NCBI GenBank assembly: GCA_003008705.1
Contig: PDUO01000066.1
Coordinates: forward strand, 152,307-216,306
Direction of reading: 5' to 3'
Source: Pezicula radicicola
Taxonomy: Eukaryota > Ascomycota > Leotiomycetes > Helotiales > Dermateaceae
Length of the DNA stretch: 64,000 nt
Under the pieces are notes generated by a model, which did not search any database, was not told the DNA's origin, and was given only the letters and a program-made list of their open reading frames with translations. Position numbers and translations under genes: made by a program. Below are positions 35,702-47,680 of the stretch, one piece after another (within the stretch, counting starts at the first letter, position 1; each line of letters starts with the position of its first letter).

Positions 35702-37137
35702 TTAATACGACATAGGCCGCCGCTCTTTTCGCCTCGTCAACCCGACGTAGAAGTTTAATGGCCGCACCACCAAGAACTCAGGATCATACGTGACCGCTTC
35801 TGGCGACGAGTCTTTGAATTCGTATCGATACACCAACTCTGCCAGAACCAGCTTAACCCGTGTAAGCACCAGATTAAACCCCACACAGCCCTGACCTCCT
35901 GCTGCAAAAGGCGTGTACGACCCCTGGCGGGCCATCTGCGCCGCGAGACCTTCCTTCATCCAGCGGTCAGGATCAAATCGCAGAGGATTCTCCAAGTGGG
36001 CTGGGTTCTTTTGTATACTTGGAAAGCACGCAATGACAATGGAACCCTTTAGAATCAAGTACCTCCCGGCAGAATTGCGTCTTGTTTAGCGTTATGTGCG
36101 GTCTGGAAGCTAGGGCTGTAGAGACGACAAACTTCTTTGATGAAGCAATCGGGAAATTTCATGCTGTGGATTTCGTCATACGTCCAGTGTTTGTCAGTAT
36201 TACCATGGTGGCTGACTATCTCTTCGAGTAGACGTTCCTGATTTCCAGGGTACTGGACAAGGGCATGAAGGGCTCAGGAGAGTAGAGATGAACTGGTGGT
36301 GAATCCCGCAGCAGCAGTCACTATTACGTTACCAAGTACCAGGTCGTACGGCAGCCCTTCTCCATCTTTGTCACGGGCGCGGTACAGGAAATCGGCGACG
36401 CAACTGGCGCTCTGCAAGGCCGTTGGATCGGACAGAGATAGAGGTGGGCCATGCTTATCGATGCTGGCGCTCATGGTGTCCTCGCAGATGTCAAACAACT
36501 GCTGACGGACGATCTTCAGTCGTGCAGGGCCTCAAAAAGGGAGATACTTGAACCATCATGGCTGCAGTGATGATTTTTTCATCAACGAGAGATAGTAGCC
36601 AAACAGTCGGATAGGCAATAATGGCGGCGACTTCGGCGTCTCGAAGTGCTTCAGGTCTTGATTTAGAACGATGCGCCAGATAATCTGTGATGCAAGTTTA
36701 AACATATATTGGTAGATATTGATCACCAGATTAGACTCGGCTAACTCGTCGAATACCATAAAGATAGATTGTATGGCATCTTAGATCAGCGGCATAAAGT
36801 GAGCCACAGCGCGTGGCGACAATGTTGGAGGTACAAATCTATGGCTCGGTGCAAAGGCAGGAGATGCGCTGTCGCAAGTAAAGAGTATTTCTTGTCCGCC
36901 CATGTAGTGCAATAGGTGTGATGTATCGGATGTGGTTTTGGTGAAGAGCTTGCCTTTGCGCAACAAATGACGGGAGATCTCGGGGTCATTGGTGTGATAG
37001 ATGGTTGTTCCCATGTTGATAGTCTTAATCATAGGGCCATAGAGCGAGAACAATCGGTCATAATTTCCGAGAACGTCTGGACATAACTCGTAGCGGTTGC
37101 CATGGCTTGGCAGCTGAATTAGGTAATCCAGGACCAT
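35702..37137 (-). pseudogene. Cytochrome P450 monooxygenase, broken
   Basis: The minus strand reads from MVLDYLIQLPSHGNRYE, with no membrane anchor visible in the frame, through LRKGKLFTKT, an I-helix AAGFTTSSSLLS, the ExxR of KEVCRLYSPS, the PERF-like FDPDRW and the heme loop FAAGGQGCVGFNL, whose Cys ligand is retained. Stops interrupt it near 36,781 and 36,272, and there are frame changes near 36,540 and 36,060. The residue content matches a complete P450 apart from the N-terminal anchor. It would have oxidised the polyketide in the former pathway, which is inference from position. Confidence 0.88.
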
Positions 37138-37504
37138 GATCGTTGGCTAGAGGCGGGGGGCAGAGGCGGTGAATGGATTCATAGTGTGTTGCTTGTAATT
37201 CTATAATAACTTTGGTCTCCTGTACATCCTTCAGAGTCGAAAGATAGTTGCCTTATTCGTCGACGAGCTATAATGCTATGTCGAGTTAGCCTAGAATATC
37301 AGAGAACATGATAGTAGAAACACACATTTCGTATTAGCAAATGCAAAGGCCTCGGCTGGGGTTCCCACGGGTTGCTCTGGGCTGGTGAATGGCGACACGT
37401 CCAGACTGTGAGAATGTTCACCGTCCTTGCGTCCGATGTCAAATTCCTTGTGCATTTTTTTTCGCTTGATTTGTAATTATAAGGGTGTGTCGATTGCGTT
37501 CACA
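37138..37504. other. Divergent spacer between P450 and membrane protein gene
   Basis: I see no additional gene. The N-terminal anchor of the P450 might be encoded here in mutated form. Confidence 0.4.
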
Positions 37505-38077
37505 ATGTCCCAGCTTAGCGAAAGTATTACACTTGAGCAACTGGCCGACCGCAATACAGGTGGCATCGAGGCACTCGAGAGCTGTGCCGGGACCGATGGC
37601 ACAGAGTCGTACGAATATGCCGGCCACAGCGAATCAAATGTGGCGAAAATGCAGCAATACCGCGTCAGCAGGCTTGCCAGAAGCCTTGAACAGGCTTCGT
37701 CTATTTCTCTTAATCTCCTTCCCATAGAGAGTAAGCGCATAAGGAGCGCCATATCCCGTATTAAGCAGTGGAGATTCCCTCGCTGGATGAAGCTGGCAGT
37801 CACTATATCTACGACTTCGCTCGTTGTGGCTCTGTCTTGCCAGCGAAGGAACAGTTTTGTTCATTACATTTCGCCGACACTGAATATCTCCCAACTCCAA
37901 TTCAGAACCATTTCGGACCAGAGCATTGGACATACATTTTGGGCGGGCATAGCAATCGCTTCGTCAGTAAGCTTTGTGGGTCTCAGCTATCTCTATAAGC
38001 TGTTCTTGTCGACTCTCGACTACCAGAACGAAGTATTTAGCTTTCTAGCTACGATACCGAGAAAGACGAAAAGATAG
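37505..38077 (+). CDS. Small membrane protein, two predicted helices, apparently intact
   Basis: I do not recognise the family. The start chosen is the ATG at 37,505 in an ACAATGTCC context, because the frame upstream has no support. The 190-residue product has an acidic, polar N-terminal half (ESITLEQLADRNTGG) and two hydrophobic segments: WMKLAVTISTTSLVVALSC (about residues 99-117) and HTFWAGIAIASSVSFVGL (about 145-162). It ends PRKTKR. It is uninterrupted between two dead P450 genes. The hydrophobic pattern could suit an ER protein partnering the P450s, but that is speculation. Confidence 0.5.
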   Translation: MSQLSESITLEQLADRNTGGIEALESCAGTDGTESYEYAGHSESNVAKMQQYRVSRLARSLEQASSISLNLLPIESKRIRSAISRIKQWRFPRWMKLAVTISTTSLVVALSCQRRNSFVHYISPTLNISQLQFRTISDQSIGHTFWAGIAIASSVSFVGLSYLYKLFLSTLDYQNEVFSFLATIPRKTKR

Positions 38078-38649
38078 GAACGAACCACCTAATTCCAAAG
38101 TAATACATTTGAACCAAGATCGGTTGTGATAAATTTGCAGGTACATTGATAGGAAAGATGTCAAGGGAGTGACAGCACAAGGTCTTGTTACTGTGATGAG
38201 ATTGTCTACAAAGAGGAAAAGAAGCTCTAGAAGCGAGCTCTTCAATATATACATATCAACTCAGTGTGGCCCATGCCTTCCGTAGTACCTGATTCCATTC
38301 GCTTGATTCTCTTACAACCGATTAGACTAAGTAGTGTAAAGGGGTGTTTTGTTATTTAGGGACAAGTTGTATTCTCTAAAAGTGGCCCCGCTGCTCGTGT
38401 TTTTAAGGCCTTACGCTCGTCAACGATCTATCTTTACCTAATTTCGAGGCAGCAAGGAATTTTCTTTATATTTGAAATGAATAAATACTGAACTTGCGCT
38501 ACGTCGCCTTAAGCGAACAGGAAAATGAATTTGTAGCTAATCTAACGGAATGGATATCCAAACTATGAGATATATAACCTATCAAAACTATCTAACTGTT
38601 CTGGTTCTATTTTGTATTCGTGTTCGAGGGTTGGTTTTCCAGTCGTTTA
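38078..38649. other. Intergenic, no gene seen
   Basis: Only short frames are present between the membrane protein gene and the end of the second P450. Confidence 0.45.
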
Positions 38650-40303
38650 CTACTTCCGCTTCTCTAAGCGTAGATACAATAAACCAGGTTTAAGAGTGAA
38701 ATAATCACTTATACCCTCTTCGAACTCGGCTATCGGATTGATACGATAAGGGGCGAAACTCAAGTCGTAGTATATAATGATCCGTACCAGCGTAACTCAA
38801 ATATTCATCATTGCGAGCGGTTTTCCAATACAATTATACGGCCTAATTGAAAACGGCGCTGTTGCCTTATTGTCTTTGACCAAGTGCAGAGAGCTGTACC
38901 AATGTTTAGGAATAAACTTAGTCGCTTAGGGAAGATGCTTTCGTATGTGGTGGTGCATCAACAGGACATATAGTAGCTTCTAAACAAAAGAACCACTTAC
39001 CTCGTCCGATTACGAACTGTGGGGCTATTACTTGCGTTCCGCCCGCGACAAATCTGCCGGCAATCATAGCACCTTCGGCAGGAGTCACTCGAGTTGGATA
39101 GCTAGGATTTGGTGGAAACAGACGAAGTGCCTCCCAAATGACACCGTCCAGAAACTCTATAGTTGAGATTTGGTCGTGGAATATTTCTGCCTCTGGTGAT
39201 TGTGAAACGTAATGTTCCAGTGCTTCACGCAGCTTCTTCGCGTACTCTGTTTGTTTGGCAAGTTAAAACAAAGCGCAGGCGAGCGTGGTTCTCGTAGTAT
39301 TACTAGGGCGGGTTTAGTGAATTACTCCGTACTGAATCTCTACTACTCAGGCACGCCTTACCTTCCGGCATTAATAAGTAGGTGCGATTCCCCAAGTCTT
39401 GTTGCTCTTGTATGGCGCAGAGAGGTGGCTCATAACGTCCGGCAGCTTAGGCTTAGTCTGTTTGACGCTGGTTAGGTATGAAGTTGATAACATTGAAACT
39501 AAGTGAGTGCAAACCTTCCATCTTGAAAGCATCCCCTCTTGGGTATACTTCAACATTATCTTGAAGTCCTCCTGACCGCCGGGAATCGCGACCATTATAC
39601 GGAATACCCACATTGGTAAATGGAGACCAATAACACTCACCCCCTTGTTGATAGTTTTGATTGCCCAGTGTTGCTCCTTGATGTCCAGCATGCCAAACGA
39701 ATGACCGAATGTCAAGTCGCCCATGACATCCTAGGCATATAACGCCAGCCAGTGGTCAACGTCTAGCGATTGACCGGTGTGAGCATTGAGACCGGCAATG
39801 AGTTTGTTCCTATATGGTTGGATTCGTTCTTCGTAGCCCCGGACTGCCTTAATAGAGAAGGCGGGACTCTAGATTCGACGCAATTGGGCGTGCCCAGCGT
39901 GGCTCCGACGAAGAAGCAAGGAGTCTTGTGGTCGACTGATGTCGTACCACGGACTCTTGAGACATTTTGAATCGGCTCCAAAAATATCCTGAACTGCGTG
40001 TGGATGTGTAATCGACAGTTCGCCGGTGCCAATGCGCACGAAGTTGCCTTGTTGACGGTGCAACTCTTGTAAAGTCTTGTATAATTGACTTTTTCGGATG
40101 CAAATAGGTAGATTAAAGCTAGTAATGCCTGTCGTCCATGGTCCATTAAAGACGTTAAGCGGGTTCAGGAATGCCCGATACACAAGAAGACTTGCATATA
40201 ACCCGGCCAGAAAGATACCGCCGTACACGCATGTCTGTAAAACTGCCTCAACCAGGTGGAATCCTAGTCGATACAGCAGAGCGGCCAAACCTAAAAATGC
40301 CAC
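38650..40303 (-). pseudogene. Second cytochrome P450 monooxygenase, broken
   Basis: The minus-strand start MAFLGLAALLYRLGF leads into a membrane anchor around residues 20-45 and a PGP-like hinge (GPWTTGITSFN). Later segments include TFGHSFGMLD, the K-helix [21 protein letters not shown] and the heme loop [16 protein letters not shown], where the usual Gly of FxxG is Arg (G-to-A change) while the Cys ligand remains. The last frame ends in LLYLRLEKRK and a TAG at 38,652-38,650. Stops occur after VDHWLALYA and after LAMMNI, and there are several frame changes, some at introns. Confidence 0.88.
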
Positions 40304-41145
40304 AGTATGAACTTGGATGTAAGTTGTGCCATGAAGGTAATGTTCGCCACGATTGAAAAATGTCCAACATAGCAGAGAGCGCTGGCGACGAAGGCAAAGA
40401 GTTGCAATTCCAGATGCATTTTAGAGCGACTGCGGGAGGCGACGCGAAAATCTCTATTGCGCAAGATAGATTATGTATATATATATATATCCCGTCCCTG
40501 CGTGAAGGTATGCAATACAGCGTTATTAGTGTATAAACACCCTAAAGCTGCAATTAGTATCAGGTCTTTGTACTATTTTGAAGCCTTACCCTGGTGGAAG
40601 AAGTGGTAATAAATCGTTAATTCGACCAGATACATTTTTGGTCTCCACTGTACCTTACCGAGCTATGCTTCGCTGTGTACTACCGGAGGAACACCCAATT
40701 TGAAAGAGGTCAAAGGAGCCACCAGGCCTCTCGATTCGACGTCTCGCCTGTATGTGAACCGTCTCTGATTTTACTAGGAAAAAAAAAAGTGTAGAGATTT
40801 GGGGACAATCCTTAGATAGGATTCGAGACCAATTGAACGACAGCCAACGGCATGAGCACGCAAGACCGGGCCGGCACAAATGCTGAAAGTCCCAAGAATT
40901 TCACGAGAATCCAAAATATCCCAAAGGTTAAGACGAATCAAGCACTGACTGAAATGATGATAAAAAGTAAAAGAAACCTATTTTCAACGGATATCTTGTG
41001 GCAATGGAAAATACACTGTTGAATCATTAATAATTAACGACCTTACTTTGACCGGGCTACAGGTTATATAACACTCATACCTACCTAGATACTCGAGCAT
41101 AACTCGTATATATTCCCTTCCATTCGCATCACCTCGTCAACTACC
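40304..41145. other. Intergenic with short (TA)n tract
   Basis: This is the divergent spacer between the second P450 and the LovC-like reductase. A (TA)n tract lies at about 40,474-40,490. A poly-A stretch is near 40,780. I see no gene. Confidence 0.45.
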
Positions 41146-42252
41146 ATGGGACTTCCATCTGTTCAGAAAGTTATCGTTGTTATCGCGCCGCAGGAAGCTA
41201 AACTCATTACCTACCGGCCCCTCCCAGCTCTTCGGGAGCATCATATTCTCGTCAAAGTCATCTGTGTTGCTTTAAACCCTGCGGATTGGAAGTATATCGA
41301 CTTTATCTCGGCTCCTAGGGTATTACCCGGCTACGACTACTCTGGGATCGTCGAAGAAACCGGCAAAGGCGTCATTTGATTCGCCAAGGGCGACCGTATT
41401 TACGGCCTCGTCCACGGAGGAAATGCTCTTCAGCTCGAAGACGGTGCCTTTGCCTAATACATCGTTGTGAAGGATCATGTCCAGATCCACATCCCCGAGA
41501 ATCTCAGCTTCCAGCAAGCCGCCACCATCGGCGCTGGTATCACTACCGTTGGTCTATCTCTTTATCAGGACTTGAAGTTGAAACCTTCCTAACGATCCTA
41601 TTGCTGAGCCGGTCTCAATTCTCATTTATGGGGGGCCTAGTGCTACTGGGTCGTTGGCAATTCAATTCGCTAAGTTATCTGGATACCATGTGTTAACTAC
41701 CTGTTCACTACACAACTTTGGCTTCGTGAAAAGCCTTGAGACTGATATAATCTACGATTACAAGGACCCTGGAGCTACGAATGAGATTCGAAGGCTTACA
41801 GGTGATAAGCTAAAGATTGTCTTTAATACCATCTCGCTTGAGTCCAGTGCCAAATTCTGTGCAGAGGCGATTTCAACTGAGGTGAGTGTTTACACTTGTC
41901 TTCTTCCGATCATGACACTTCGAAGCGATGTCAAGTCCGAACTGATTCTAGCTTACACTGCTTTCGGGGAGGCTTTTGAATTTGGTCCGCAGTCCTTTGC
42001 TGCGGTCCCCGAGGATCAAGCTTTCTCTGCGTCGTGGTGGCTTCTTGCTGAGTACTTTCTGGTGAGTGGCAAGATCAAGGTACACCGTCTGTCAGTGCGG
42101 GAGGGTGGTTTGGAAGGTGTATCCTGGAATTCTGGTTTTTTCTTCCAGCTGGTGCCGTGCCATGGGCACCTACGTCCTCCACACCAATTGTATCCTTGGG
42201 ACTGACCATCCGCTAACACTTCAATCTAGGCAAGATTATTCTGCGTAGTTTA
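41146..42252 (+). pseudogene. Trans-acting enoyl reductase (LovC-like), broken
   Basis: Stand-alone reductases of this family dock to reducing PKSs to supply enoyl reduction. The frame opens with [19 protein letters not shown] and has [36 protein letters not shown] and, after a frame change near 41,592, YGGPSATGSLAIQFAKLSGY, the typical cofactor site. A TGA at about 41,377 and a TAA at about 41,456 interrupt it. An intron near 42,060-42,230 may lead to the terminal GKIILRSL. The PKS in this window still has an ER domain, so a second ER-like enzyme is notable. Confidence 0.85.
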
Positions 42253-42988
42253 TGTGAAGGTGGCTTTGTAAAAGAAAGCATATACGAGGTGATCAGCATC
42301 GCCGACAATATAAAGGCCAGCAGATCGCCATACCTCACCGTACGGCCACCGCACAACTTCCTCAAATTCCACGTCAATCAAGCACTGCACCATGAGGAAG
42401 GAATTGATGAGGCTGACTGTGAGTATATCGAACATCAATAACTTCTTTCGAATTTGGTGGCTGCTGTACAGAATCGCGAGGCTTGCGTCAGAACAATGAG
42501 TGGCCGCCCCCAAACCAACCACCTCTATTTAGCGGGAAATGCCACCCGCAAGTGTAAGGTTCTGTGCCGTTTGGACAATTAAAAAGGTTACAACCGCGAA
42601 TGGCATCCTCGTTGTTATCAAGGATACGACATGAAACTAGGGGTAGTCTCTCGATGCTCAAACCCGCTCTTGCATGGATGCGTTCAGCCCCAGTATACAC
42701 GGTCCACGTTTATCAGCACGGCTGGTCCTCTGTTCATAATGGTGGTTGACGCGTTCATGATACCTTCAGAAGCTGAGAAGTTATTCAGTTAGAGCCAAGT
42801 TTCTCGAGAACAATTGCATTCTTCGACCCGGGCCCGCGAAATCCAAATCTTTGAAAGAACAGTTGAAGCTTCCGAACGCTGGAGTGTTACACATCACCAC
42901 ATTCAGCGTTGCCGGTCCTCTGATCCGTGCCACTTGAATTACCAGTCAAGCTATCGTTACCAACTCCCAAATAGACCTTGGCAATGAA
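42253..42988. other. Unassigned stretch with open segments
   Basis: A plus-strand frame stays open from about 42,230 to 42,442 (it includes PYLTVRPPHNFLKFHVNQ) and another reads PLFIMVVDAFMIPSEAEKLF near 42,715-42,788. Together they might be exons of an oxygenase-type gene, but the evidence is too thin to assign. They are not part of the reductase before or the ankyrin gene after. Confidence 0.3.
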
Positions 42989-45900
42989 ATGCACCAAGGC
43001 AGTATAGAAGACAATAGCTCTCCGGAGCCTCCGCTTTCAGAAGGTGCGGAGCATGTCAGCCCTAATGATTCAAAGGAAGAGCCTCCAAATATCAACCAGC
43101 AACTGTTGTCAGCCGCTCAAGAAGATAAGATTGAGGAAGTGAAGCGCTGCCTCGAAGCCGGAGCAGACATAAATACCCAAACTAAGACAGGAATGACACC
43201 TCTGTACTAGGCTGTGCTCTACGATAGCGATGAAGTTGTGGAGTTCTTGTTGAACCGAGAGCCAAAGCTAGATCTTGAGATCAAAGATGATGATAGAGAA
43301 ACCCCACTGTGGAGAGCCGTTGAGGAACAGAATGAGGAGAATGTTAAACTATTGCTGAAATTCGGGGCCGACACAAATGTGAAAGATTCTCAGGGAGTGT
43401 CGATTTTGTTTCGAGCAGTGGATAAAAACCTGGAGACTATTATTCATCTCGTGATGAACGGGTCCACTGCAAGGAAGCCAGACGTCAATGCCCGGAACGA
43501 TACAGGAGAGTCACCGTTGTTACAGGCTGCCGTCAATAACAATGATCAAATTGTCGAACTTTTGATTAAAGCCAGAGCTACAATTGGAGCCCTCGACTCG
43601 GAAGGCGATTCAGAACTCAGTCAAGCCGCTAAACATGGGAACCTGAAAATGGCAAAGCTCTTGCTTGCGCAGCCTTCCCCTGACGTTGGAATAACCAATG
43701 AGGTTGGCATGACGGCATTCTTCGGGCTGCTCGTGAAGGTCAAGTGGAGATTGGGAGGGAACTATTCAACGCAGGTGCTGACATTGCGGTAGCAATGGGG
43801 ATACAGCACTCTCCATCGCAACTGATGAATCCCATGTAGCCATAGTACAACTTTTGATCAATGCTGAGGCGGATGTTATATATGTTGAGGCTGAAGCTGA
43901 GGAATTAAAATGGCCGAAAATGGGAAGGTCAAACCCAAAACAAGTCGAAGCTGTCGGTTCTTACTCAATAAGAATGAAGATAGCTGGAAGCATGTTGAAG
44001 GGAACAAGAAACGAGAGCCGCATTTGGCGACGCTAAACTGGGCTGCTCGTAACGGAGGCCAGGTACTAACAACGAATATCTGGAAACTACCCAGGGGGTA
44101 GGCCACAACAAAGTCCTATACTGAGCCGCTGTTGGTGGCCAAGAAGACATTGTGAAGTTCCTCCTCGAAGACGACACACACTCTATAACATTTAACGAAT
44201 GTGGTCCCAAGGCTGTACTTGAAGCGGCCCGAAATGCCATAAGCATGTAACCCGACAAATCTTACGCAAGATGCAGGAATTGCCAGATGTAAAGTTTAGA
44301 ACCAACATTACTAATGAAAAGATGGCGTCGTAGACCCCCTTTCACTGGGCTGTAAACTACAAGGCCAAAGAACTAGAAGAAGCAAAGGAAGTGGTACAAC
44401 GGCTGTTGATGAATGGGGCGAACCCAGAGGAAGTTGGTGGTTCGGTGCTAGAGTCTGCCTTGGATATGGCCAGAGCTTTTGCTAACAAAAACAGCCCCGA
44501 ATATCAGCCTGGTTTTGAACCAAAGATAAAGAACCTTCTTGAGACGCAGCTACGACTTCCTCGAAAACCTCTTTAGTTGGTAGAGCCAACGTTAGGAGTG
44601 GGTGGGGTTTAGAATGTGTACATAGAGTTCTTAGCTAGTATAATTGACTTCTACCCGTCGGATGGTAGTTTAGATACGGTAGAAACGAAACCTGGCGTTT
44701 ACTCACTTATCTATGATAGAGGTCCGCAAAGCATAATGTCTGACGCAGGGACAATTGGAAGATCAAGTTGCAACATCGCTTTCGATGGATACACCTGCCA
44801 GCCAACAATGTAAGGTCACCCCTCCATTCTTGGTTCTCGACATGCAATAACTACGATACCACAGTAGATTTGGGCAGAGGTACGTACCGTATAAATACTA
44901 AAAAGTACACGCACTCACGCCTGTGTAGGATCTTATGGGAAGAATTTCATATGAATCTAAACTTTCTCCAGAGGAGTACACCAGGTTGTGGAACTTCGTA
45001 GAGTAGAATCGTCGCGAACATCTTGGGAAAACACAATGTCGCTTCATGTACCCCGCTCTCACTGTGAGTCCTCGCATGATCAATGAAGCCTGTCATTTAA
45101 CTGAGACTGACCAGTTGACATAGTTTGATCGCAAAGATTTCCACTCGGGAGATAGGTCAAATATTCCCGGTCTACAGCTACAGACCCAAAGCAAGAAGGA
45201 ACAGATGGACCCAGCACTAAACCCTAAAAATGCTACCAAAGTACAAGACGCACCGGCTCCGGGTAAAGGTGACAAGTCTGCACTTCAAACAAATTGTGCC
45301 AAAGGACCTATTGTGGACAATTCTGAACCCACTGCAAAAACTCCAACCAATCCCAGCAGTGCCAAAGCACACCTATATGACGATACTTGGTCCACCGAAG
45401 CCAGAGGGAATCCAGGTCATACAGAAGAGAGATCCAAAGAGAAGGAGCCTAAAATTCCTGATAATCCTTATGGCCAATTAGAAGGAAGACAGCCTGGTAA
45501 AACCACAACATTGGAAAAACAAAGAAAAGACAAAAAGGAGACTTCGGTGGACGAGGGGGAATCCCTCACCTAGATGAGTGTAAATTGGCAACTTACTTAG
45601 TGTTTCAAAACATATAAAATATCCTTCTTAGTGTTAAATTCACTATCATTATTTCTAGATACTATTCCTTATATTCCAGAGTGTTAAGAGCTACAGAAAA
45701 CTACGTCAGGCGATTCGGCTTACTAAGGAGGTATATCAACAGTCGGGTACTGTACTAAAGCCTCTCGAAGACGCTATCTCTTAGGGACAGATAGAGCGAG
45801 CTAGAATTACTATTCTAAAAACGAAATCCAAAAAGGCAAAAAACTACTAAAAGAAGCTATTAATAATTGCCGTAAAAAGAGGGTATACTTGAGTGAGTCG

Positions 45901-47620
45901 ACGCGAGAGTAGCAGCTACAAACACTTCAGAAGATTATTGAAACAGCGGACTTAAAATATAAGGAGTCGAAGAAAATAATAGGCTTGGAAAAGGATAGCT
46001 TACGAGCCATTAAGAGGAAGTACCTCACCTCCGAACTACTGGAGTAGTATAAAGCTCTCCAGGATGCACTTGACGTTAGCGAGCAAAATGACTGAAAACA
46101 TAAAGCATTGCTACAACAATACCTCAAACCTAAAAAACCGAAGGGACTTCATGCCTCGCGGACTATTAACCAGTATTATTATTCGTCTTTACTGGACACT
46201 AGCAGGCGTAACATCGACCAAGTTGTGCGTCGGTACCAGTCTCGAAAATAGGTAAAGTACAAGGAGGAGTAGATCAAGAAAGACCAATCTCCTAGCATAC
46301 CAGATCAGAATACCGACCTTGAAAGTAAAGTGTACCATAATTCGAAGTTTCAGATGGCAATAGTAGATCAACTTTGGCTCTAGGTCATAGACGACAGTAA
46401 GTATCCACTAGTTCCCTACTCTTTACTGAATACCCCTGTCTTAGAAACGGTCATCACTTGCTTCCCAGAAAGTTATGATAGGGATACCAGGGGAGAGAAC
46501 GACCTGAACTACTGGATAAGATTCGATCTCACACCCATGAGGCCTCGCGCCCGGAAATCTCTTCGATACATCATCTTACTACGATAATAACAAGTCTTTG
46601 TGTCCGCTTCGTCGAGGACTACCAGGGAGAACTTCCTGGTGGACCCGAGTTTTTCCTTCATATGTTTACGAGTTCAATAGGTATAGTGGTTAGTTCAGCG
46701 CCAACCCATTCTTTGGATATAACTAATGGTTCTAACTGTTATAGGCGGATGAGGAGGTAAAATTTTTCGAAGCTTTTAAGAGAGAGATTGACAAGCATGA
46801 TGCTGATCAAAAGAAATACAAAAAGAAAAAGGAAAAAGCTTCTGTCCTCCGTGAGCTAGACCTTCAAAACGAAATCACCCTTTTGGAAGAGGTTAAAGAT
46901 ATCCGAGGCGAACTCAACATTTTGCAGAGCATTTGTTAAGACCAGGAGAGCCTATTGCAAAAGCTGATTAGCTTGATTGCTAAACCATGTGGTAAAGTGA
47001 CGCAAGAGATCGAGAAGGATCCTATCCTCAACTATTACAAGGAACGAAGTGATATCGACTTGCGGATTGAGAAGATCAGAAAGCTACGGACAGATGCTAC
47101 TATCACATATGACTCTGTAAGTCGTTTCTGATACTTATTCCTCGAGATCCTGTGCTAATATACCAAGCTTAATCATCTTTTAGACCTTAAGCAGAAGAAT
47201 GCAAATATTGCCGAAGCTGTACAAACGCGCGTACAGGGTGAAGAGACAACAAAGCAGGGCAGACTATTATGGTTTTCACAATCGTAACAATCATCTTCAT
47301 AAGTACTTGCCGACAGGAACTACTCAAAATACTAATCATCCTCTTAGCTACCAATGTCATTCCTCTCATCTGTCTTTGCCCTGAACGTCGAGTCATTTCT
47401 ATATATCGATGGAACCCTCACCTATCCATCGAAATGGATCTAGTCAAGAATATATACATGTACCCCTAAGCCTATTCTAGAACTTTAAAACACTAACATA
47501 AGTTTAGTCGGTTTATCCGCTGCTATCGCCATCCTACTAGTTCTCATAGTATTCTACATTAACAGCTTTTTGAAGATATTTGACCTAGCATCTTTGGAGT
47601 ATGCGTAAACTATAGCCCGC
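42989..47620 (+). pseudogene. Ankyrin-repeat protein with CorA-like membrane domain, broken
   Basis: This fungal architecture joins ankyrin repeats to a CorA-type two-helix channel or transporter domain. Ankyrin units run from about 43,100 to 44,570 (AGADINTQTKTGMTPLY, KFGADTNVKDSQG, NAEADV). A central region carries SRTINQYYYSSLDT, DQVVRRYQSR, and VDQLWL followed by a TAG where Trp is expected. An intron at about 46,396-46,444 (GTAAGT donor) then restores TVITCFPESY. A coiled stretch EITLLEEVKDIRGELNILQ is followed by the membrane helices MVFTIVTIIFI (about 47,269) and VGLSAAIAILLVLIVFYI (about 47,510-47,565). Stops include a TAG at 43,208 (TGG-to-TAG type) and several between 45,570 and 46,950, with frame changes near 43,730, 45,580 and 47,300. 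A basic, Pro/Thr-rich linker is at 45,205-45,570. All parts are collinear on one strand, so this was one large gene. Confidence 0.82.
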
Positions 47621-47680
47621 TCTGAACTTTACCGTGTAGATTCCAATAGTATACCTAGCAAGAAGGGCAAAGGTTGGGAT

